Below, in pieces: positions 1 to 13,235 of a DNA stretch of 64,000 bases. Source of the DNA: Anaerococcus senegalensis JC48 (lineage in GTDB: Bacteria > Bacillota > Clostridia > Tissierellales > Peptoniphilaceae); contig NZ_HE578907.1 in NCBI RefSeq assembly GCF_000321005.1, positions 603,649-667,648 of the forward strand, read 5' to 3'. Both the position numbers and the translations under genes were made by a program. The notes below the pieces were generated by a model, which was not told where the DNA came from, ran no database searches, and saw nothing but the letters and a program-made list of their open reading frames with translations. How positions within the stretch are numbered: position 1 is the stretch's first letter; each line of letters starts with the position of its first letter.

Positions 1-3000
1 ACTAAAATTCCAAAAGCCAATAGATGTCTTTATCTGTACTAGCTCTTTTAAATCACTTGCATCTAAGGGATCATAGGTGTATTGAAAGCTGTCAATTAGG
101 TTCTTATCTACATAGGTGTTCATCTTGTAATTTATTAAATCTAAACTTACCTGTATTTCATGTTTTTCATCTGGTGTAGTTGTATAAGCTATTCCTATAT
201 CTGTTAAGTCAGGAAATATAGTATCAAAGTCCTCTAACCTGTTTTCTTCATCATATTCTCTGTTAAGGAAGTCTATCAATTCTTCCTTTACTTCTTCTAG
301 TAATGGATTATCTTGGCTTATATCTTCACTTTTTCCCATATCTAGTAAATTATTTACTTCTGCAAGTCTTAGTGTCTTATCCTTTAAAAGATCAGCTTGT
401 GGAAATGTCTTTTGTATTTCAATTTTAGCTGTTTGAAATTGCTCTTCTGTATCTTTTAGTTTTGAAATTGTATTTTCTAATCTTTCTGGTAATTTATCTA
501 ATACATTATCCATTCTTGTTATATTACCTATTTCATCTGTTCCAAACTCTCCTCTATATTCTCCCTTACCTTTTAATATAAAGTTATATTTATTGAAAAA
601 AGAATCATATTTTATGGATAAATCAAAATTTCTATATTCACCTATTTTTTCTCCATCTTTATCCATTTCCCTATATATTTTAACTCCCTTAATTTTGTTC
701 AACAAAAACTCTCCAGCTATTTTCTTATCTATATACTTCTTTCCGTCAATAATTAGAGAGGTAAATTTATTATCTTCTTTTAAATTTTTATCTACTTCTC
801 TATAAGGCTCAACATTTTTAATATCTTCCTTTAAGTTCTCTATCCTTTCTTTTAATCTTTCTATTTCCTTTGGATAAAATTTAACTACTTTATCTTCCAG
901 CTTATAAAGATTTGATTTAAAATTGGACTCTAGCATTTTAAGTTTAGAAACTTCAACATCAAGGTCCATCTTCTCCTTTATTAATGGATTTCCTGTTGCA
1001 AGAGCTTTTATTTCGGCATAGTTTAATGTGGCTTCGTCTACATCTTCTGCAACTCTTACAGGAGTCTTTGACGTCATAATTTGGGAAATATATTTTTGTT
1101 TATTCTCTAAGGTTTGGAATAGGTAGGCATCAAAAGTATTTTCTGTTACATATCTAAATATATGGACTTCATTATTCTCATTTCCCTGCCTCACAATCCT
1201 GCCTGCCCTTTGAGAAAGATCAGCAGGTCTCCATGGTATATCAAGATCGTGAATTGCAATTAGTTTGTCTTGGGCATTAGTACCTGCTCCCATTTTCTGT
1301 GTTGAACCAAGTAAGACTCTTATTTCTCCCTTTCTTACCTTATCAAAGATAGCGTCTTTTTCCATATTGTTTTTCGCCTTATGAATAAATTCTATTTCAT
1401 TTTCAGGTACTCCCATATCTATAAGTTTTGTTTTAATATCATCATAGATATTAAAATCACTACTTGGTGTAGACATATCACAAAATATTAATTGAGCAGA
1501 TTTTTTATCTTTATATTTATCCCAAATGCTAAATACATTTTTTATACAGGTATTTACCTTACTATTAGGATTATCAGGAAGTAAAGGATTGATTAATCTT
1601 TGATCTAATGCCATCTTCTTCCCATCATTTGTTATTAATAGCATATTATCAACACTTGAATCTACCTGCTTATCACGAACCTTATCTGCTCTCTCGGAAA
1701 AAGTTTCAAGAATTTCTTTTTGTTCTTCGGTAGGCTTTGTTTTTATAGTTTCATAATGGGCAATTGGTGTAGGAAGATTTAAAACATCAGCTGTTTTAAT
1801 ATCCATAAATCCTTTTACAGTATTCATAAGTTCAGGAAGATTATAAAATTTTGCAAATCTGGTTTTACTCCTATAACCATTACCCTCAGGATTTAATTCT
1901 ATTGCCGTTATTGTTTCTCCAAAAGTAGACGCCCAAGAATCGAAATGTTGCAATTTCATCTTTTTTAATTCATCATACTGTAAATATCTCTGCATGGTAT
2001 AAAGTTCAGCCATACTGTTGCTTACTGGTGTACCTGTGGCAAATACTAATCCTTTATTATTAGTAATTTCATCCATATAGCGGCATTTCATAAGCATATC
2101 TGATGATTTTTGTGAATCTGTAGAAGTAATTCCTGCTACATTCCTCATTTTAGAAAATAGATAGAGGTTTTTGTATGCGTGGGCTTCATCTACAAATAAC
2201 TTATCTACTCCCAGTTCCTCAAAGGTTACAACGTCATCTTTCTTATAATCAGCATTTAGTTTTTCTAACTTTGTCTCTAATTTTTTCTTTGTTTTTTCTA
2301 ATTGCTTTACAGTAAATCTTTGATCCCTTTCTCTTTTATATTCATCTATATAGTCAATGATTTCATCAATTTGACCTTGCAATTCATATTCTTGTCTTTC
2401 TTTTGATATAGGAATTTTTTCAAATTGACTGTGCCCTATAATAACAGCATCAAAACTTCCTGTAGCAATACGACTACAAAATCTTTTTCTTCTATCTGGT
2501 GTAAAATCTTTTTCTGTAGCACATAATACATTAGCTCCTGGATAAAGTTCATTAAATTCTCTTCCAAATTGCTCTACAATGTGGTTAGGAACAACAAACA
2601 TTGACTTATTACTCATTCCAAGTCTTTTTGACTCCATGGCTATACCTATCATTTCAAAGGTTTTTCCTGCTCCTACTTCATGGGCAAGTAAAGTATTTCC
2701 ACCAAACAAACCTCTTGCTATGGCATCTTTTTGATGTGCTCTTAATTCTATTTCAGGATTCATTCCCTCAAAAGTAAGATTAGATCCATCATATTCCCTT
2801 TGTCTTATGGAATTGAATCTTTCGTTATAATCTTCTACTAATCTATTTCTTCTTTCCACATCATCAAATATCCAGCTTTTAAATTCTTCTTTTATCATCT
2901 CTTGCTTACTTCTTGCAAGCATTGTTTCTTTTTGATTAAGCACAGATTTTTTCTTTCCATCACTGTCTTCTACTTGGTCAAATACCTTAGTATCTCTTAA

Positions 3001-6000
3001 ATTTAAAGTATCTTCTATCAATTTATAGGCATTTACCCTATTTGTACCATAGGTAAAAGAAGCAAGGTCATTGTCCCTATCAGAGCTTTTTCCTTCAACT
3101 CTATACTCTCCTGTAAAGTCAGAATACTTAATATCTATATTCCACCTTGATGAAACTGGTGTTTTCAACAAGTCAAACATAAATTTTTTGTAATCTTGTT
3201 CCGGTATCCATGTTGCGCCCATTCTAACTGTAATTTCACTTGCATCTAGTGCTTTAGGCATAACTTCCATTAGTTTTGCTTTTTGAAAATGTAACTTTTT
3301 TAACTCTTCTTCTAACACCTCTCTATCTGCTGAATTTTCTTCCTTTTCTAATTCTCTTTCAATATTTTTAATATAAGAGTCTACAACTTTAATTTTATCT
3401 CTTATATTTCCTGACAAGTATTCATCAGCACTTACGTAAGGTCTTGAAAAATCTCCTAGCTCATTAGCAGACTTAAATGGATTTATATCATTAGGTTCAA
3501 AGGAATCTAAATTTAAAAATATTTCTCCCTTTAATTCTTCTATTAATTTATCTCTTGTTTTTCCTGTCAATTCTTCCATATAATCAAAATTTATTTTACC
3601 TTTTTGACTAATAGAGAGTACCAGAGCATCTATTGCCCTATCTGTATGATCTATTATTACAGCTTTTTTTATAGTTCTCTTGTTAAAGATATCAGATTTT
3701 CCTATAAAGTTGCCTTCTTTATCTAATTTCTCCAAAGTTGAAATTAAAGAAAAATTGGCATCTTCTCTAAATAACTTTTTATTGGTTTTTGAATTTAGTC
3801 TTCCATGTTTGCTATTGAAATCATCGTAGAATTTATTTAGATTTTCTTGTTCTTTTTTTATATCTTCATCTGAATAGTCTTCTCTTTGATAGGTTATAAC
3901 TTTCCTTAAACTTTCATTTAATCTTAAATATTCTTTTACCTTATCTTTATCCTTTTCGTTTAAAGATATTTTTTGCATAATTGAATTTTCTCTAAAATAT
4001 ATTTCATCATCCACTAAAGCAAAAGAATAGTTTTTAACACTATCATCAGCTGGTATTGTTTCTTCTCCTAAATCATCATTTATTTGAGCTTCTTCATACA
4101 TACCTTGGATATTTTTAATGGCTTTTTTTAGTCCTTCTTCTAAAGAAATATCTTTATTTTCAATACATGCAAGGCTTGTCCCAAATCTTGACGGTATTTC
4201 TTCCATAGTCCCTATTACCATCTGAGGATTATCTACAAAGTATTTATTATATATTAGTCCTTTTTCGTTTTCATCTAGCTTTACCCAGTCTTCATCTAGC
4301 TTTAATAGCCTATCTCTCTTTTTTAAAAAGATTATATCTGAAGTTACTTCTGTACCTGCTACTCCTTTAAATGTTCTATTAGGTAGTCGTATTGCTCCTA
4401 AGAACTCCGCCCTTTCTGATATATATCTTCTAACATCTTCACTTTTTTTATCCATTGTTCCTGAAGATGTTATAAATGCAATGATGCCGCCATCTCTAAC
4501 CTTATCTAAAGTTTTAGCAAAAAAATAATCGTGAATTAGAAAGTTATTTCTTTCATACTCACGATCTGCTACTTTAAATTCTCCAAAAGGAATATTTCCT
4601 ATGGCCACATCAAATAGGTTATTAGAAAATTTGGTTTCTTCAAATCCTTTTATTTGTATATTGGCATTAGGGTAAAGTTCTTTAGCAATTTGTCCACTAA
4701 TCCTATCTAATTCAACTCCATAAAAGTTTGACTCTTTCATTTCTTCAGGTAGATTTCCTATAAATCTCCCTGTCCCAGCACTTGGTTCTAATAAATTTCC
4801 TTTTTCAAAGCCAAGATTAGAAAGACTTTCATAGATAGAGTCTATAACTACTTTCGGCGTATAAAAAGCTGTTAGGGTTGATTCTCTTGCCCTATTATAT
4901 TCTTCCCCAGTTAGATTTTCTTTTAAAAAGTTTCTTGCATCAAGCCATTGACCTTCCTTTTCTTCATCAAATACATCAGAAAGTCCTCCCCAGCCGATAT
5001 ATTTTGCCAAAATTTCCTGTTCATCTTTTCTTGCACTTCTATTTTCTTTTTCTAAAACCTTTAAGACATTTATAGCTTCAATGTTGTTTTTTAATCTCTG
5101 TGAAGGTGGTAGGTTTTCTTCTTCATTAATAATTTTATAGTTTTCTAAAGAAACTTCAGAAACCCCTTCTATATTTTCTCTATCAGTCCTTATTAAATCA
5201 TTATTTTCTTTCCATTCCTTATATTCTTCTAACTTCTTATCAATAGTTTCTTTTCTATGAGTGGTTAATTTTAATGAATTACCATCTCCGTCAATTTTGT
5301 CAATTCCTTTGAGGTAAGAAAAAGGTAGAGTAAATTCCCTATAATTTTTTGGATTAGACGAACTATATACTAAAAATTCTTCCTTTTCATTATCTACTCT
5401 TACTATAAACTGATCAGCAACAAGAGAAGATTTATTATTTATTACATCAAGGCTTTTATGTAAAAGCCTTGAATTGTCTTTTTTAACTTTTTCTTCGTTA
5501 TTATTGTCAATATCTTCAAAGCTAATTTGTTCTACTAATTCCTCTTTATTGATAGATTGTTTTTTACTTAATATATCTTTTTCACTAGATTTATATTCTT
5601 CTAAATCTTCCTTTCTTACAAAAATATTAGAAACAGGTCTTTCTCTACTATATATTACTTCAGTAATACCACTCTTATCTATTGTACTTAAAGCTAATCT
5701 ACCCATTCCAGCTTCATTAAATTCATTTTCTTTAATTAAATATTCCTTGTTTCTAAATTGAACTGGTAAGCCTAAAAGACTATAATCTTCTATTTCTAAC
5801 GGAATTAATTCCTCTTTTTTTATAACTTCCAAATCAAGATCTTTGTAGTCATTAAAAAGAATTATTTCGCTTCCGGTAATAAAACCATTCATTAGTCCTG
5901 TGCTATCTTCTAGTTCTATAGTTTTAGGACTTGTAGTATCGTTAATGGCAGTTATAGTGTATTCTTTTCCTTTGTATCTAACATTCATACCTTCTTTAAA

Positions 6001-9000
6001 TGGATTTTCTTCTTGTCTTGTTCTATCATTTTCAATTTGCTGATTTAAATATCCATTTAAAAGCACTTCTCTATGTTTATCATCAAGTAAATAAGGTAAG
6101 TTACTTAATATGTCCTTATAACTTTTATATTTTATAGCTTGATTAGAATTTAAAATATACCCATTGTATCGTAAATTTTGTTTAAGAGATTTCCCCTTAA
6201 CATCTAAGATTAGCTCTACCTTATACCCTTCTTTTCCATCTATAATATTTTCTGGTTTTTTTAATAATCCATCTTCTATTTTCTTTGATAGTAGTAAGTA
6301 TTCTTCATTTTGAGGATCAAAATAGTATTCTCTTTTTTCTTTGATATCCTTATCTATTAACTTGGAAATAACTTCTTTTTTATCTCTTATTTCTTCAATT
6401 TTGGATTTTTCTTCTTGCGATAAATTTATATTAAAAGTAATTTTATTTTCTTCATTTATATGTGCTAAATTTTGATATGCTCCATTGATTTCAAGATTTT
6501 TATTAAAAACATATATATCATTATAATAATCTGGAAATTGCTGATTAAAGCTTTGAACATCTATATCATAGCCTTCCTCAAATTTTGTAACTTTATCATC
6601 AGTAATTTCAAATAAACCTTCCCTTTCCAATTCTAATACATCATTTAAATTTGTAAGGTTTGCTTCTTTCATTTTGGCAGTAATTTCATCAAACAAACTG
6701 TCTATTTTTTTGCTATCTTCAAAAGATTTCCCTTTATATAAAGTATAGATCTTTCCTTGTGAGTTTTCCTTTCTTGGATAAACTCTAATTCCTGTCTCTT
6801 CTAGTTCTATATCCTTTGTTTTCTCTTTATCTACTAAAGCGTAATAAATTCCTACTTTTACTGCTATTTTATCTTCTACTATCTCTTTTGTTAATTTTTC
6901 TTCTACTTCATTTCTTAATACTTCTAAAGCTTTTAAATCCCTTTCTTTAAAGGAATGTGAGAATAGTTTTAAGTCCTTATCAAAATAGGCATCATATGAA
7001 TAATATGTTATTTGATTATGGTTATTATCATATCCACTGGAAATATTTTTTATTTTTAAATATTTATTATCCTCTGTTTTAACTATATCTCCCACTTTTA
7101 TAGAGAGTATCTCCTTATCATCTTCTATATTGTTTTCAAGTGAATTATTTAAATATTCTCTATATCTATGTTCTATTCTAATGCCTAATTCTTTAACCTT
7201 ATCTATTGACTTCATATCATCTGGAAGATTTCCCTGCTTATCGGCAACTTCTCTCATGATTTTCGCATATTCTCTTTGAAATACAGAATTAAAACTTGCT
7301 AAGGTATTATTTCCTAAGTTATCTCTTGCCTTTATAATTTCATTTTCTAAAACTTTATCCTTAACTAATACATCGAAAAGTATATCTTCAATTTGGTCTA
7401 TGGAAATTATTTTTTCATCTATCTTATTTTCTTCTATAGTTTGATTAAGTTCTATCTGATTTTTTCCTATTTGTTCATAAAGAAATTCAAAGTCTCTTTG
7501 GTTGATCTCGTTCACATCACCTATGTCCATCTTATAGTGATCAACTATTTCTCCATCTACTATATGGTTAAAATAGAATTTGGAATACCCCTCCCACTTA
7601 TCAGTCATCTGACCATACTCATCTTCTCCTAAGGTCTTATTATGAAGTCTTATCTTTTCATCTATTTCCCTTATTTCATCTAATAGTTCTTTAGTCAGCC
7701 TTTGTCCTGCATAATCTTTTTCTATTAGACTTGAACCCTCTTTAAACTCAATTATCCAATAATCATCTTTTATATGGCTATCTAAATCAAAACCTATATT
7801 CTCTTTATTTTTATTAGTATAAAATTCCTTAAATTCTTCAAACCCATTTACTATATCATCATCTATAACTTCTTTGTTAGAATTAACTACAATATTTGGA
7901 ATATCATCATATCGACTTTGACTTTCTAAAAGGTAATATTCTCTTCCTTCTATTTCTTCCTTTTCTTTAATATAAAAAGTGTCATGTATTCCCTCAAGAA
8001 TAATTCCATCGTCTAACTGGTCTAATGGTATATCTAATTGTTTTTCAAAGGCTATGGAATATATATCTTCTTTTAAAAAGTTTGGTATAAATTCATCATA
8101 AATGATAAGTTTTCCATCATCACCTATACTTGCTACAGACTGTCCTTGATAATAATATATAGAACTATTATTTGTTCTTTCTATATATACATCATTATCA
8201 GTTGGAGGCAAATCATCTTGATAATTTATATACTCCTGGCTTTCTTTTTCTGTTTTATTGATTTCCTGATCTGTTTTTTTCTCCCTATTTTCTTCAAAAC
8301 TTTCTTCATCTATATATCTATTCTTTTTAATAAGGTCATTAATTCTTCTTGAAACATTAGACCAAGATAGTAGTATTTCTTTTGCATTACCTTTATTATA
8401 TTTTATTCCCTTCGCATCGTGCCACTCACTACTTTCTCTTGCAGCAGATAGTGCATGAGAACTTCCACCTACGCCATATTCATTTTTCAAGAAGTCTGCT
8501 TGTTCTTTCAAATCATGCTTTTTAGTGAAAAATTCATATATTCTTTTCTTTCCATCAGAAAACCCACTTCCTCTTTTTAAGTTTTCATCTATCTCATCTT
8601 GTGTTATGAAACTCTGAATAGGTGCAATATCCTTTAAATTTGACCTATATAATTTTCTTTCTATTTCTAGATCATTGATATCATTGTAGATTCTAGATAA
8701 TTTATAATGATGAAATCTTAAAATATCAGGATTAATCTTATATTCTTCTAAAAATACCTCGTATTCTTTTCTGAGTTTATTTATAAAATTTTTATCTTCA
8801 AGTTTTTTCCCGAGATTTTCTTTTTCATCTGGGAAGCCTCTTCCTTTTATATCATTAAGAATCGCTAAATATCTGTCCTTAGTTTCATCAGAAAGATCTC
8901 TCTTTAAATACAATAATTTTTCTGCTATTTTTTCTCTTTCATATGTGGCACTTTCTATAACCTCCACGTTGCTAGCAAATTCTCCTCTATTTAATAAATC

Positions 9001-10644
9001 ATTAATATTATTAGCTAAATGTTTCCAAGAAACTATTTGCCCTTCTCTATATCTTGCCTCATCTCCATCTTTAAAAATTGCTCCTTCCTTTCCAAACCAT
9101 GCAGATATCTTTCTTCCTTCAATTTCAAGACCATTGGCTCCCCTATATATTTCTTTCAAAAAGTTTGCCTGTTCTTCTAAAGATTTACCCTTAGAAAATT
9201 CTGCTATTACTGCCAATCTTCCATCTTCATGATTTCCTCCATGAATTAAAAATGTATCTATTTCTCTTTGACTTATTGGATTTGAGAAGGATATTTGCTC
9301 TCCCTGATTTTTAGCAGAAAAAAAGGAAGTAGACTCTACTTCCTCTTTTTTTAGATTAAGATTATCTCCTTTTCCCCTATTTCTTGTAGGGTCATATCCA
9401 TGTTCTTCTTCAATCTCAGATATTTCAGATAGTCCTCTTCTTTCAGTTCTTCTGTCAGACCCCAAGTTTCCATCATTTTGACTTCTTCCCTCGTTATAAA
9501 GTCCTCTATCTCTTTTTCCTTTGATAGAAGATGATCCATCAATGTCCCTTGCAAATACATTATCTGATAATCCTCTTCTTTGTTCTCCTTGAGAAAGTTC
9601 AATCTCATCCTTCCCCATCTGTTGAGTTTCTTTAAATCTATTTCCTTGGGAATTGCCATATTGGGTATTAGGACTTCCATGCCTTCCTCCAATTCTTCCA
9701 TCTTGTATGTCCCTCCCTGTCTCTCGAAGGAATTCTCCTTGACGATTGGTGTGTAAATCCCCTCCTCCATGAGGTATTCCTTGCCTGCCAATGTTAATTT
9801 CTCTTTCATCTTCCAAGCCTCCTTTAAAATTTATTTCACCGTTTATATCAGAACTTAATTTATTATAACGCTCCTTAAGCTCTTTTGTCTGCTCCAAATC
9901 TTTTCTTTCTTGAATTTTCTCTAAAATTTCTAACCTTTTTATTTCACTTCCCAAATCAAGTAAGATATTTTTACTTATATTAGAGCTTATACTCAATACT
10001 TTGTCTATGTCCGAACTTGATATTTTAGACAGTAAAGATAAGTTTTCTTCTTTTAGCTGATATGAGACCTCCATTCTCTCGCTTATGGAAATTTTTACGG
10101 ATTCTTTTAACAAATTAAAAAGGTCTACCTTTTGAATACTTTTTAAACTTTCATCAGATAGACTTTCTAAAATTTTATTGAATTTTCCTCTAACATTACT
10201 CTCTACTAAGGCATCAATTTTATCTTCTTGGCTTAATAGAAGCTTACTATCTTTTTCTTTAAACTTATCTATCAGTTCATCTAGTAAGTTTAAATGCTTT
10301 TTGCTATCATATTTCCATAACTTTACCTCAGAAATATTATGATTAATACTTACTGTTTGTCTTATGTCGAAGATATATTTTATCCTTCCGCTATCTATAT
10401 CTAAAAGTGGTATTCCTTTTTCGCCTCTTTTAACGCTTCTACCTATACTTTTCCAATAATCAAATTCTGCACAGGCTGTTGCTTTTGGATCCATATTGTA
10501 TATAGATATTTGATGTATATATGGATACTTATAGTTATTGCCTGATACCTTTAAATATTCCTCATATTTTTTTATATCTTTCTTAAATTCTTCTTTTGCA
10601 AGATAGATTGTTCTGCTTAAATCTACTATATCATATCTTGGCAT
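1..10644 (-). CDS. Giant ICE methylase-helicase (SNF2/N6-adenine methylase fusion), 3' end outside window
   Basis: Open without a stop from ATG at 10644 to the window edge (3,548 codons). GAGGAGG lies 5 bases before the ATG. Visible domains: an ArdC/LtrC-like N-terminus (residues 1-95, with [11 protein letters not shown]); two related segments of about 80 residues (near 465 and 690); an adenine methylase core with EPSAGTGRF (about 1955) and GNIPFG (about 2015, motif IV variant of NPPF); then an SNF2-like helicase with GAGKT (about 2660), VDEAHA (about 2820), ATGTPVSNS and [11 protein letters not shown] (about 3143). Such proteins are standard in Tn1549/CTn-type ICEs, where they may protect or process transferred DNA; the exact role is not established. 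The gene is last in the leftward ICE cluster seen here. A 152-codon reading frame at 9351-9809 lies in another frame of this gene and is not a gene. Confidence 0.93.
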   Translation of the reverse strand, partial: MPRYDIVDLSRTIYLAKEEFKKDIKKYEEYLKVSGNNYKYPYIHQISIYNMDPKATACAEFDYWKSIGRSVKRGEKGIPLLDIDSGRIKYIFDIRQTVSINHNISEVKLWKYDSKKHLNLLDELIDKFKEKDSKLLLSQEDKIDALVESNVRGKFNKILESLSDESLKSIQKVDLFNLLKESVKISISERMEVSYQLKEENLSLLSKISSSDIDKVLSISSNISKNILLDLGSEIKRLEILEKIQERKDLEQTKELKERYNKLSSDINGEINFKGGLEDEREINIGRQGIPHGGGDLHTNRQGEFLRETGRDIQDGRIGGRHGSPNTQYGNSQGNRFKETQQMGKDEIELSQGEQRRGLSDNVFARDIDGSSSIKGKRDRGLYNEGRSQNDGNLGSDRRTERRGLSEISEIEEEHGYDPTRNRGKGDNLNLKKEEVESTSFFSAKNQGEQISFSNPISQREIDTFLIHGGNHEDGRLAVIAEFSKGKSLEEQANFLKEIYRGANGLEIEGRKISAWFGKEGAIFKDGDEARYREGQIVSWKHLANNINDLLNRGEFASNVEVIESATYEREKIAEKLLYLKRDLSDETKDRYLAILNDIKGRGFPDEKENLGKKLEDKNFINKLRKEYEVFLEEYKINPDILRFHHYKLSRIYNDINDLEIERKLYRSNLKDIAPIQSFITQDEIDENLKRGSGFSDGKKRIYEFFTKKHDLKEQADFLKNEYGVGGSSHALSAARESSEWHDAKGIKYNKGNAKEILLSWSNVSRRINDLIKKNRYIDEESFEENREKKTDQEINKTEKESQEYINYQDDLPPTDNDVYIERTNNSSIYYYQGQSVASIGDDGKLIIYDEFIPNFLKEDIYSIAFEKQLDIPLDQLDDGIILEGIHDTFYIKEKEEIEGREYYLLESQSRYDDIPNIVVNSNKEVIDDDIVNGFEEFKEFYTNKNKENIGFDLDSHIKDDYWIIEFKEGSSLIEKDYAGQRLTKELLDEIREIDEKIRLHNKTLGEDEYGQMTDKWEGYSKFYFNHIVDGEIVDHYKMDIGDVNEINQRDFEFLYEQIGKNQIELNQTIEENKIDEKIISIDQIEDILFDVLVKDKVLENEIIKARDNLGNNTLASFNSVFQREYAKIMREVADKQGNLPDDMKSIDKVKELGIRIEHRYREYLNNSLENNIEDDKEILSIKVGDIVKTEDNKYLKIKNISSGYDNNHNQITYYSYDAYFDKDLKLFSHSFKERDLKALEVLRNEVEEKLTKEIVEDKIAVKVGIYYALVDKEKTKDIELEETGIRVYPRKENSQGKIYTLYKGKSFEDSKKIDSLFDEITAKMKEANLTNLNDVLELEREGLFEITDDKVTKFEEGYDIDVQSFNQQFPDYYNDIYVFNKNLEINGAYQNLAHINEENKITFNINLSQEEKSKIEEIRDKKEVISKLIDKDIKEKREYYFDPQNEEYLLLSKKIEDGLLKKPENIIDGKEGYKVELILDVKGKSLKQNLRYNGYILNSNQAIKYKSYKDILSNLPYLLDDKHREVLLNGYLNQQIENDRTRQEENPFKEGMNVRYKGKEYTITAINDTTSPKTIELEDSTGLMNGFITGSEIILFNDYKDLDLEVIKKEELIPLEIEDYSLLGLPVQFRNKEYLIKENEFNEAGMGRLALSTIDKSGITEVIYSRERPVSNIFVRKEDLEEYKSSEKDILSKKQSINKEELVEQISFEDIDNNNEEKVKKDNSRLLHKSLDVINNKSSLVADQFIVRVDNEKEEFLVYSSSNPKNYREFTLPFSYLKGIDKIDGDGNSLKLTTHRKETIDKKLEEYKEWKENNDLIRTDRENIEGVSEVSLENYKIINEEENLPPSQRLKNNIEAINVLKVLEKENRSARKDEQEILAKYIGWGGLSDVFDEEKEGQWLDARNFLKENLTGEEYNRARESTLTAFYTPKVVIDSIYESLSNLGFEKGNLLEPSAGTGRFIGNLPEEMKESNFYGVELDRISGQIAKELYPNANIQIKGFEETKFSNNLFDVAIGNIPFGEFKVADREYERNNFLIHDYFFAKTLDKVRDGGIIAFITSSGTMDKKSEDVRRYISERAEFLGAIRLPNRTFKGVAGTEVTSDIIFLKKRDRLLKLDEDWVKLDENEKGLIYNKYFVDNPQMVIGTMEEIPSRFGTSLACIENKDISLEEGLKKAIKNIQGMYEEAQINDDLGEETIPADDSVKNYSFALVDDEIYFRENSIMQKISLNEKDKDKVKEYLRLNESLRKVITYQREDYSDEDIKKEQENLNKFYDDFNSKHGRLNSKTNKKLFREDANFSLISTLEKLDKEGNFIGKSDIFNKRTIKKAVIIDHTDRAIDALVLSISQKGKINFDYMEELTGKTRDKLIEELKGEIFLNLDSFEPNDINPFKSANELGDFSRPYVSADEYLSGNIRDKIKVVDSYIKNIERELEKEENSADREVLEEELKKLHFQKAKLMEVMPKALDASEITVRMGATWIPEQDYKKFMFDLLKTPVSSRWNIDIKYSDFTGEYRVEGKSSDRDNDLASFTYGTNRVNAYKLIEDTLNLRDTKVFDQVEDSDGKKKSVLNQKETMLARSKQEMIKEEFKSWIFDDVERRNRLVEDYNERFNSIRQREYDGSNLTFEGMNPEIELRAHQKDAIARGLFGGNTLLAHEVGAGKTFEMIGIAMESKRLGMSNKSMFVVPNHIVEQFGREFNELYPGANVLCATEKDFTPDRRKRFCSRIATGSFDAVIIGHSQFEKIPISKERQEYELQGQIDEIIDYIDEYKRERDQRFTVKQLEKTKKKLETKLEKLNADYKKDDVVTFEELGVDKLFVDEAHAYKNLYLFSKMRNVAGITSTDSQKSSDMLMKCRYMDEITNNKGLVFATGTPVSNSMAELYTMQRYLQYDELKKMKLQHFDSWASTFGETITAIELNPEGNGYRSKTRFAKFYNLPELMNTVKGFMDIKTADVLNLPTPIAHYETIKTKPTEEQKEILETFSERADKVRDKQVDSSVDNMLLITNDGKKMALDQRLINPLLPDNPNSKVNTCIKNVFSIWDKYKDKKSAQLIFCDMSTPSSDFNIYDDIKTKLIDMGVPENEIEFIHKAKNNMEKDAIFDKVRKGEIRVLLGSTQKMGAGTNAQDKLIAIHDLDIPWRPADLSQRAGRIVRQGNENNEVHIFRYVTENTFDAYLFQTLENKQKYISQIMTSKTPVRVAEDVDEATLNYAEIKALATGNPLIKEKMDLDVEVSKLKMLESNFKSNLYKLEDKVVKFYPKEIERLKERIENLKEDIKNVEPYREVDKNLKEDNKFTSLIIDGKKYIDKKIAGEFLLNKIKGVKIYREMDKDGEKIGEYRNFDLSIKYDSFFNKYNFILKGKGEYRGEFGTDEIGNITRMDNVLDKLPERLENTISKLKDTEEQFQTAKIEIQKTFPQADLLKDKTLRLAEVNNLLDMGKSEDISQDNPLLEEVKEELIDFLNREYDEENRLEDFDTIFPDLTDIGIAYTTTPDEKHEIQVSLDLINYKMNTYVDKNLIDSFQYTYDPLDASDLKELVQIKTSIGFWNFS

Positions 10645-10783
10645 TTTATCCCTCCTCATTATAGTGATAAAAATGAACTAAATTTTTATATATTTATTTA
10701 TTAAACTTTATTTCTTTCTATTTTTTTAATTTCTGTAAGCAAAGGATAACTTTAAATGTCATTTACGCTATCTTGCTATTGCA

Positions 10784-10820
10784 ATAAAAAAACGATTAGA
10801 TTTTTTACTTTTCTAATCGC
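10784..10820 (-). terminator. Intrinsic terminator after the 108-aa gene
   Basis: Arms CGATTAGA/TCTAATCG (10793-10800 and 10812-10819) are followed on the minus strand by a run of T. Nearly the same hairpin occurs in the nested IME at 29218-29243. The remaining space down to the helicase start (10645-10783) shows no convincing gene. Confidence 0.8.
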
Positions 10821-10836
10821 TTTAACTTCCTTTATC

Positions 10837-11163
10837 CTATTGTTTCCAATCCAACATTGCTTTTTCTAACTTTGAAAAATTGCAATTTGCTCTTCTTATA
10901 ATTCCTGTTTTCTTTTGATTTTTGTATATTTTTTCTACCTTTATCAAGATCTTTGTTTTTATTTTTAAACAAAAAGCATATTCTTTTTGAAATAAGTCTT
11001 TATATCTGATATCTTCAAGTTCGTTAAAATCAATTCTTTCATAACAATCAGTCGGTACAGGAATCATTTTCTTAATATCCAATATAGATAATATGTGCAT
11101 TTTTTCTTTATCAGAATAATATCTGTAAATATCTCCATCTATAGTAATACTATCATCGATCAC
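10837..11163 (-). CDS. Hypothetical 108-aa ICE protein, possibly with a damaged 5' end
   Basis: I do not recognise the family. The nominal start is GTG at 11163 with no good ribosome binding site. The same frame stays open 13 codons further upstream, reading KNVSDEHFLIYE before the GTG, which looks like coding sequence. An ATG with an upstream AAAGGA lies there one frame off (MKECF then stop). A one-base frameshift just after that ATG would explain both facts, so this may be a recently broken gene or one with an unusual start. The C-terminal part is basic (IKTKILIKVEKIYKNQKKTG). It sits between a leader RNA and the giant helicase gene and ends at a strong terminator. Confidence 0.5.
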   Translation of the reverse strand: MIDDSITIDGDIYRYYSDKEKMHILSILDIKKMIPVPTDCYERIDFNELEDIRYKDLFQKEYAFCLKIKTKILIKVEKIYKNQKKTGIIRRANCNFSKLEKAMLDWKQ

Positions 11164-11235
11164 TTCATAAATTAAAAAATGCTCATCAGAAACATTCTTT
11201 CATTTTTTGCGTTTTCCTTTGCAGAAGAAATTGGA

Positions 11236-11357
11236 ATAAAAAAATAGAAAGGTTTTAACCTCTCTGTTTGCTTTAATATTTTACCTTTGGGATGTAGGTA
11301 GTGATACACCTTCTTTAATGCTCCACCTTTAACGGTAGCGGGACACCATCTTTATCT
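11236..11357 (-). ncRNA. Candidate short structured leader RNA or sRNA with its own promoter and terminator
   Basis: A near-consensus promoter (11364-11392) should start transcription near 11357. About 95 bases later comes a hairpin (GAGAGGTT/AACCTTTC, 11247-11264) and then a T run on the minus strand. Between them are a CTACC/GGTGG stem with loop GTTAAA and the motif AAAGGTGGA, which also occurs in two IME leaders. No riboswitch class that I know fits. A 6-codon frame (MVSRYR, stop) starts at the ATG near the 5' end. It precedes the 108-aa gene and the giant helicase, so it may act as an attenuating leader. Confidence 0.5.
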
Positions 11358-11363
11358 GATAAG

Positions 11364-11392
11364 AGTATAACGTATATTTATAGTAATGTCAA
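11364..11392 (-). promoter_or_regulatory. Sigma-A promoter of the leader RNA
   Basis: Minus strand: TTGACA (11392-11387), 17-base spacer, TATACT (11369-11364). It is one of the two best promoters in the window. It lies just downstream of topB and drives the short RNA and perhaps the genes beyond it. The rest of 11164-11504 shows no gene. Confidence 0.75.
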
Positions 11393-11504
11393 ATAAGCAA
11401 ATTTCCTAATGCCTACTCTTTTATCACTTATATTATACCCTATTTCTTTCATAAATCATTCCTTTCTTCATTCCTATAATTATATTCAAGTTTTTATAAT
11501 CAAT

Positions 11505-13211
11505 TTACTTATAATATTTACCTATAGTATTTTCTATTTCTTCTTCAATTTCTTTTAAAAAATTCTCTTTATATTCCTTACCCTTTGCTATATCACTTAA
11601 TCTCATTTCCCATTTTGCTGTTGTCTTTGGAGATTTAAACTCATCTATAACTATAGTCACTAGGTTTAATCCCTTTCTAGTTGATATTAGATTTTTCTTT
11701 TCTCTTTTTATATAACCTTTGTATATCAAATTTTCTATTATTCCCGCTCTTGTAGCAGGAGTACCAAGTCCTTTTCTCTCAACTTCAACATCCTTAACTA
11801 ATTCATCATTCCCAGCTATTTCCATTGCTTTTAAGAGTGTGTCTTCAGTGAAGTGTTTAGGTGGATTTGTATACTTCTCTTTTATATCTTTATTTTCAAT
11901 ATATAAAAAATCTCCTATTTTTACATCAGGAAGTTGTATATCTTCTTTCTTCTTTGATTTATATTCTTCTAAATATTTTGTAAATCCTTCTTCAGCAATT
12001 ATTTTATAAGTGTTTATAAATTCAAACCCGTCAAATTCAGCCACTATCTTTGTTGTATTTTCTACAAGAGGATATCCAAAACTTGCATAGAGTTTATTTG
12101 TTATAAGTCTATATACTTTGGCTTCACTTTCCGGGAGATTTGAAATATCCTTATTTAATGAACTTATCGTTGGAATTATTGCATGATGATCTGTAACTTT
12201 TTCAGAATTAAAAACTACCTTAATTCTTTCTGTGTCAAAATCATTTTTCCCTATAATATTATTTACAGTGCTTTCTATCATGTCTACTGTCAAATATCTT
12301 GAATCTGTTCGTGGATAGGTAATATACTTCTTTTCATACAGGCTTTGGGCATAATCTAGGGTTTGTTTTGCACTGTATCCAAAATACTTATTACATTCTC
12401 TTTGAAGTGTTGTTAGGTCAAGGGGCAGATTAGGCTTTGTAATCTTTTCTTTTTTAATTACATCGGTTATTTCAATTTTTTCTCCGATTAAATTTTTAAG
12501 CTGCTCTGCCACTATCTTGTCATCAATTCTATCTGTCGACAGTGTAAATCCATTCATGGAAATCTCCACTGTATAATATTTTTCTTTTTTAAAACTATTT
12601 ATCTCATCATCTCTATTCACAATCATTGATAAAGTTGGTGTTTGTACTCTGCCTACACTATAATTTTCATTATATAGACAGGAGTAAAGTCTACTTATGT
12701 TCATTCCAACAAGCCAATCAGCTATGGCACGAGCCTTAGCTGAATCAAAAAGATTATCATAATTACTTCCATCTTTTAAGTTGCTAAATCCTTCTTTTAT
12801 GGAAGAGTCTTCCATTGAGGAAATCCAAAGACGTTTCATTTTCTTCTTACAATTTGCCATCATATATACAAGTCTAAAGATAGCTTCTCCTTCTCTACCA
12901 GCATCACAAGCATTAATAATGGTGTCAACTTCATTACTATTCATTAGTCTTTTAAGAATATTAAACTGTTTTTTAGTTGTCTTCGTTACCTCATACTTGT
13001 ATTCTTTTGGGATAATAGGTAAATCTTCAATTCTCCACTTCTTATATCTTTCATCATACACATCAGGATTTGCCATTTGTACTAAATGCCCAACACACCA
13101 TGAAACAATGTATCCATTCCCCTCATAATATCCATTATTTCTATTTTTTGCTCCTATAACTTTTGCTATTGATGCTGCAACACTTGGTTTTTCTGCGATT
13201 ACTAATTTCAT
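11505..13211 (-). CDS. topB: DNA topoisomerase III, ICE type
   Basis: Type IA topoisomerase of 568 residues. The N-terminal Toprim domain begins MKLVIAEKPSVA, and its acidic motif reads CDAGREGEAIF (about residue 105). The catalytic tyrosine is in YITYPRTDSR (about residue 298), and a GLGTPATRA motif follows near 485. The chromosomal enzyme is usually 650-730 residues; this one lacks a C-terminal zinc-finger tail, as is common for ICE copies. It likely relaxes or decatenates element DNA during transfer or replication. ATG is preceded by AAAGGAGGAAAA. The terminator of the upstream AbiE operon sits only about 25 bases before the start. Confidence 0.93.
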   Translation of the reverse strand: MKLVIAEKPSVAASIAKVIGAKNRNNGYYEGNGYIVSWCVGHLVQMANPDVYDERYKKWRIEDLPIIPKEYKYEVTKTTKKQFNILKRLMNSNEVDTIINACDAGREGEAIFRLVYMMANCKKKMKRLWISSMEDSSIKEGFSNLKDGSNYDNLFDSAKARAIADWLVGMNISRLYSCLYNENYSVGRVQTPTLSMIVNRDDEINSFKKEKYYTVEISMNGFTLSTDRIDDKIVAEQLKNLIGEKIEITDVIKKEKITKPNLPLDLTTLQRECNKYFGYSAKQTLDYAQSLYEKKYITYPRTDSRYLTVDMIESTVNNIIGKNDFDTERIKVVFNSEKVTDHHAIIPTISSLNKDISNLPESEAKVYRLITNKLYASFGYPLVENTTKIVAEFDGFEFINTYKIIAEEGFTKYLEEYKSKKKEDIQLPDVKIGDFLYIENKDIKEKYTNPPKHFTEDTLLKAMEIAGNDELVKDVEVERKGLGTPATRAGIIENLIYKGYIKREKKNLISTRKGLNLVTIVIDEFKSPKTTAKWEMRLSDIAKGKEYKENFLKEIEEEIENTIGKYYK

Positions 13212-13235
13212 TTTTCCTCCTTTAATTTTTTAATA

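Noticed and set aside
9351..9809. 152-codon frame on the minus strand
   Set aside because: It lies in another frame of the giant helicase gene, whose own frame is open and conserved across the region.
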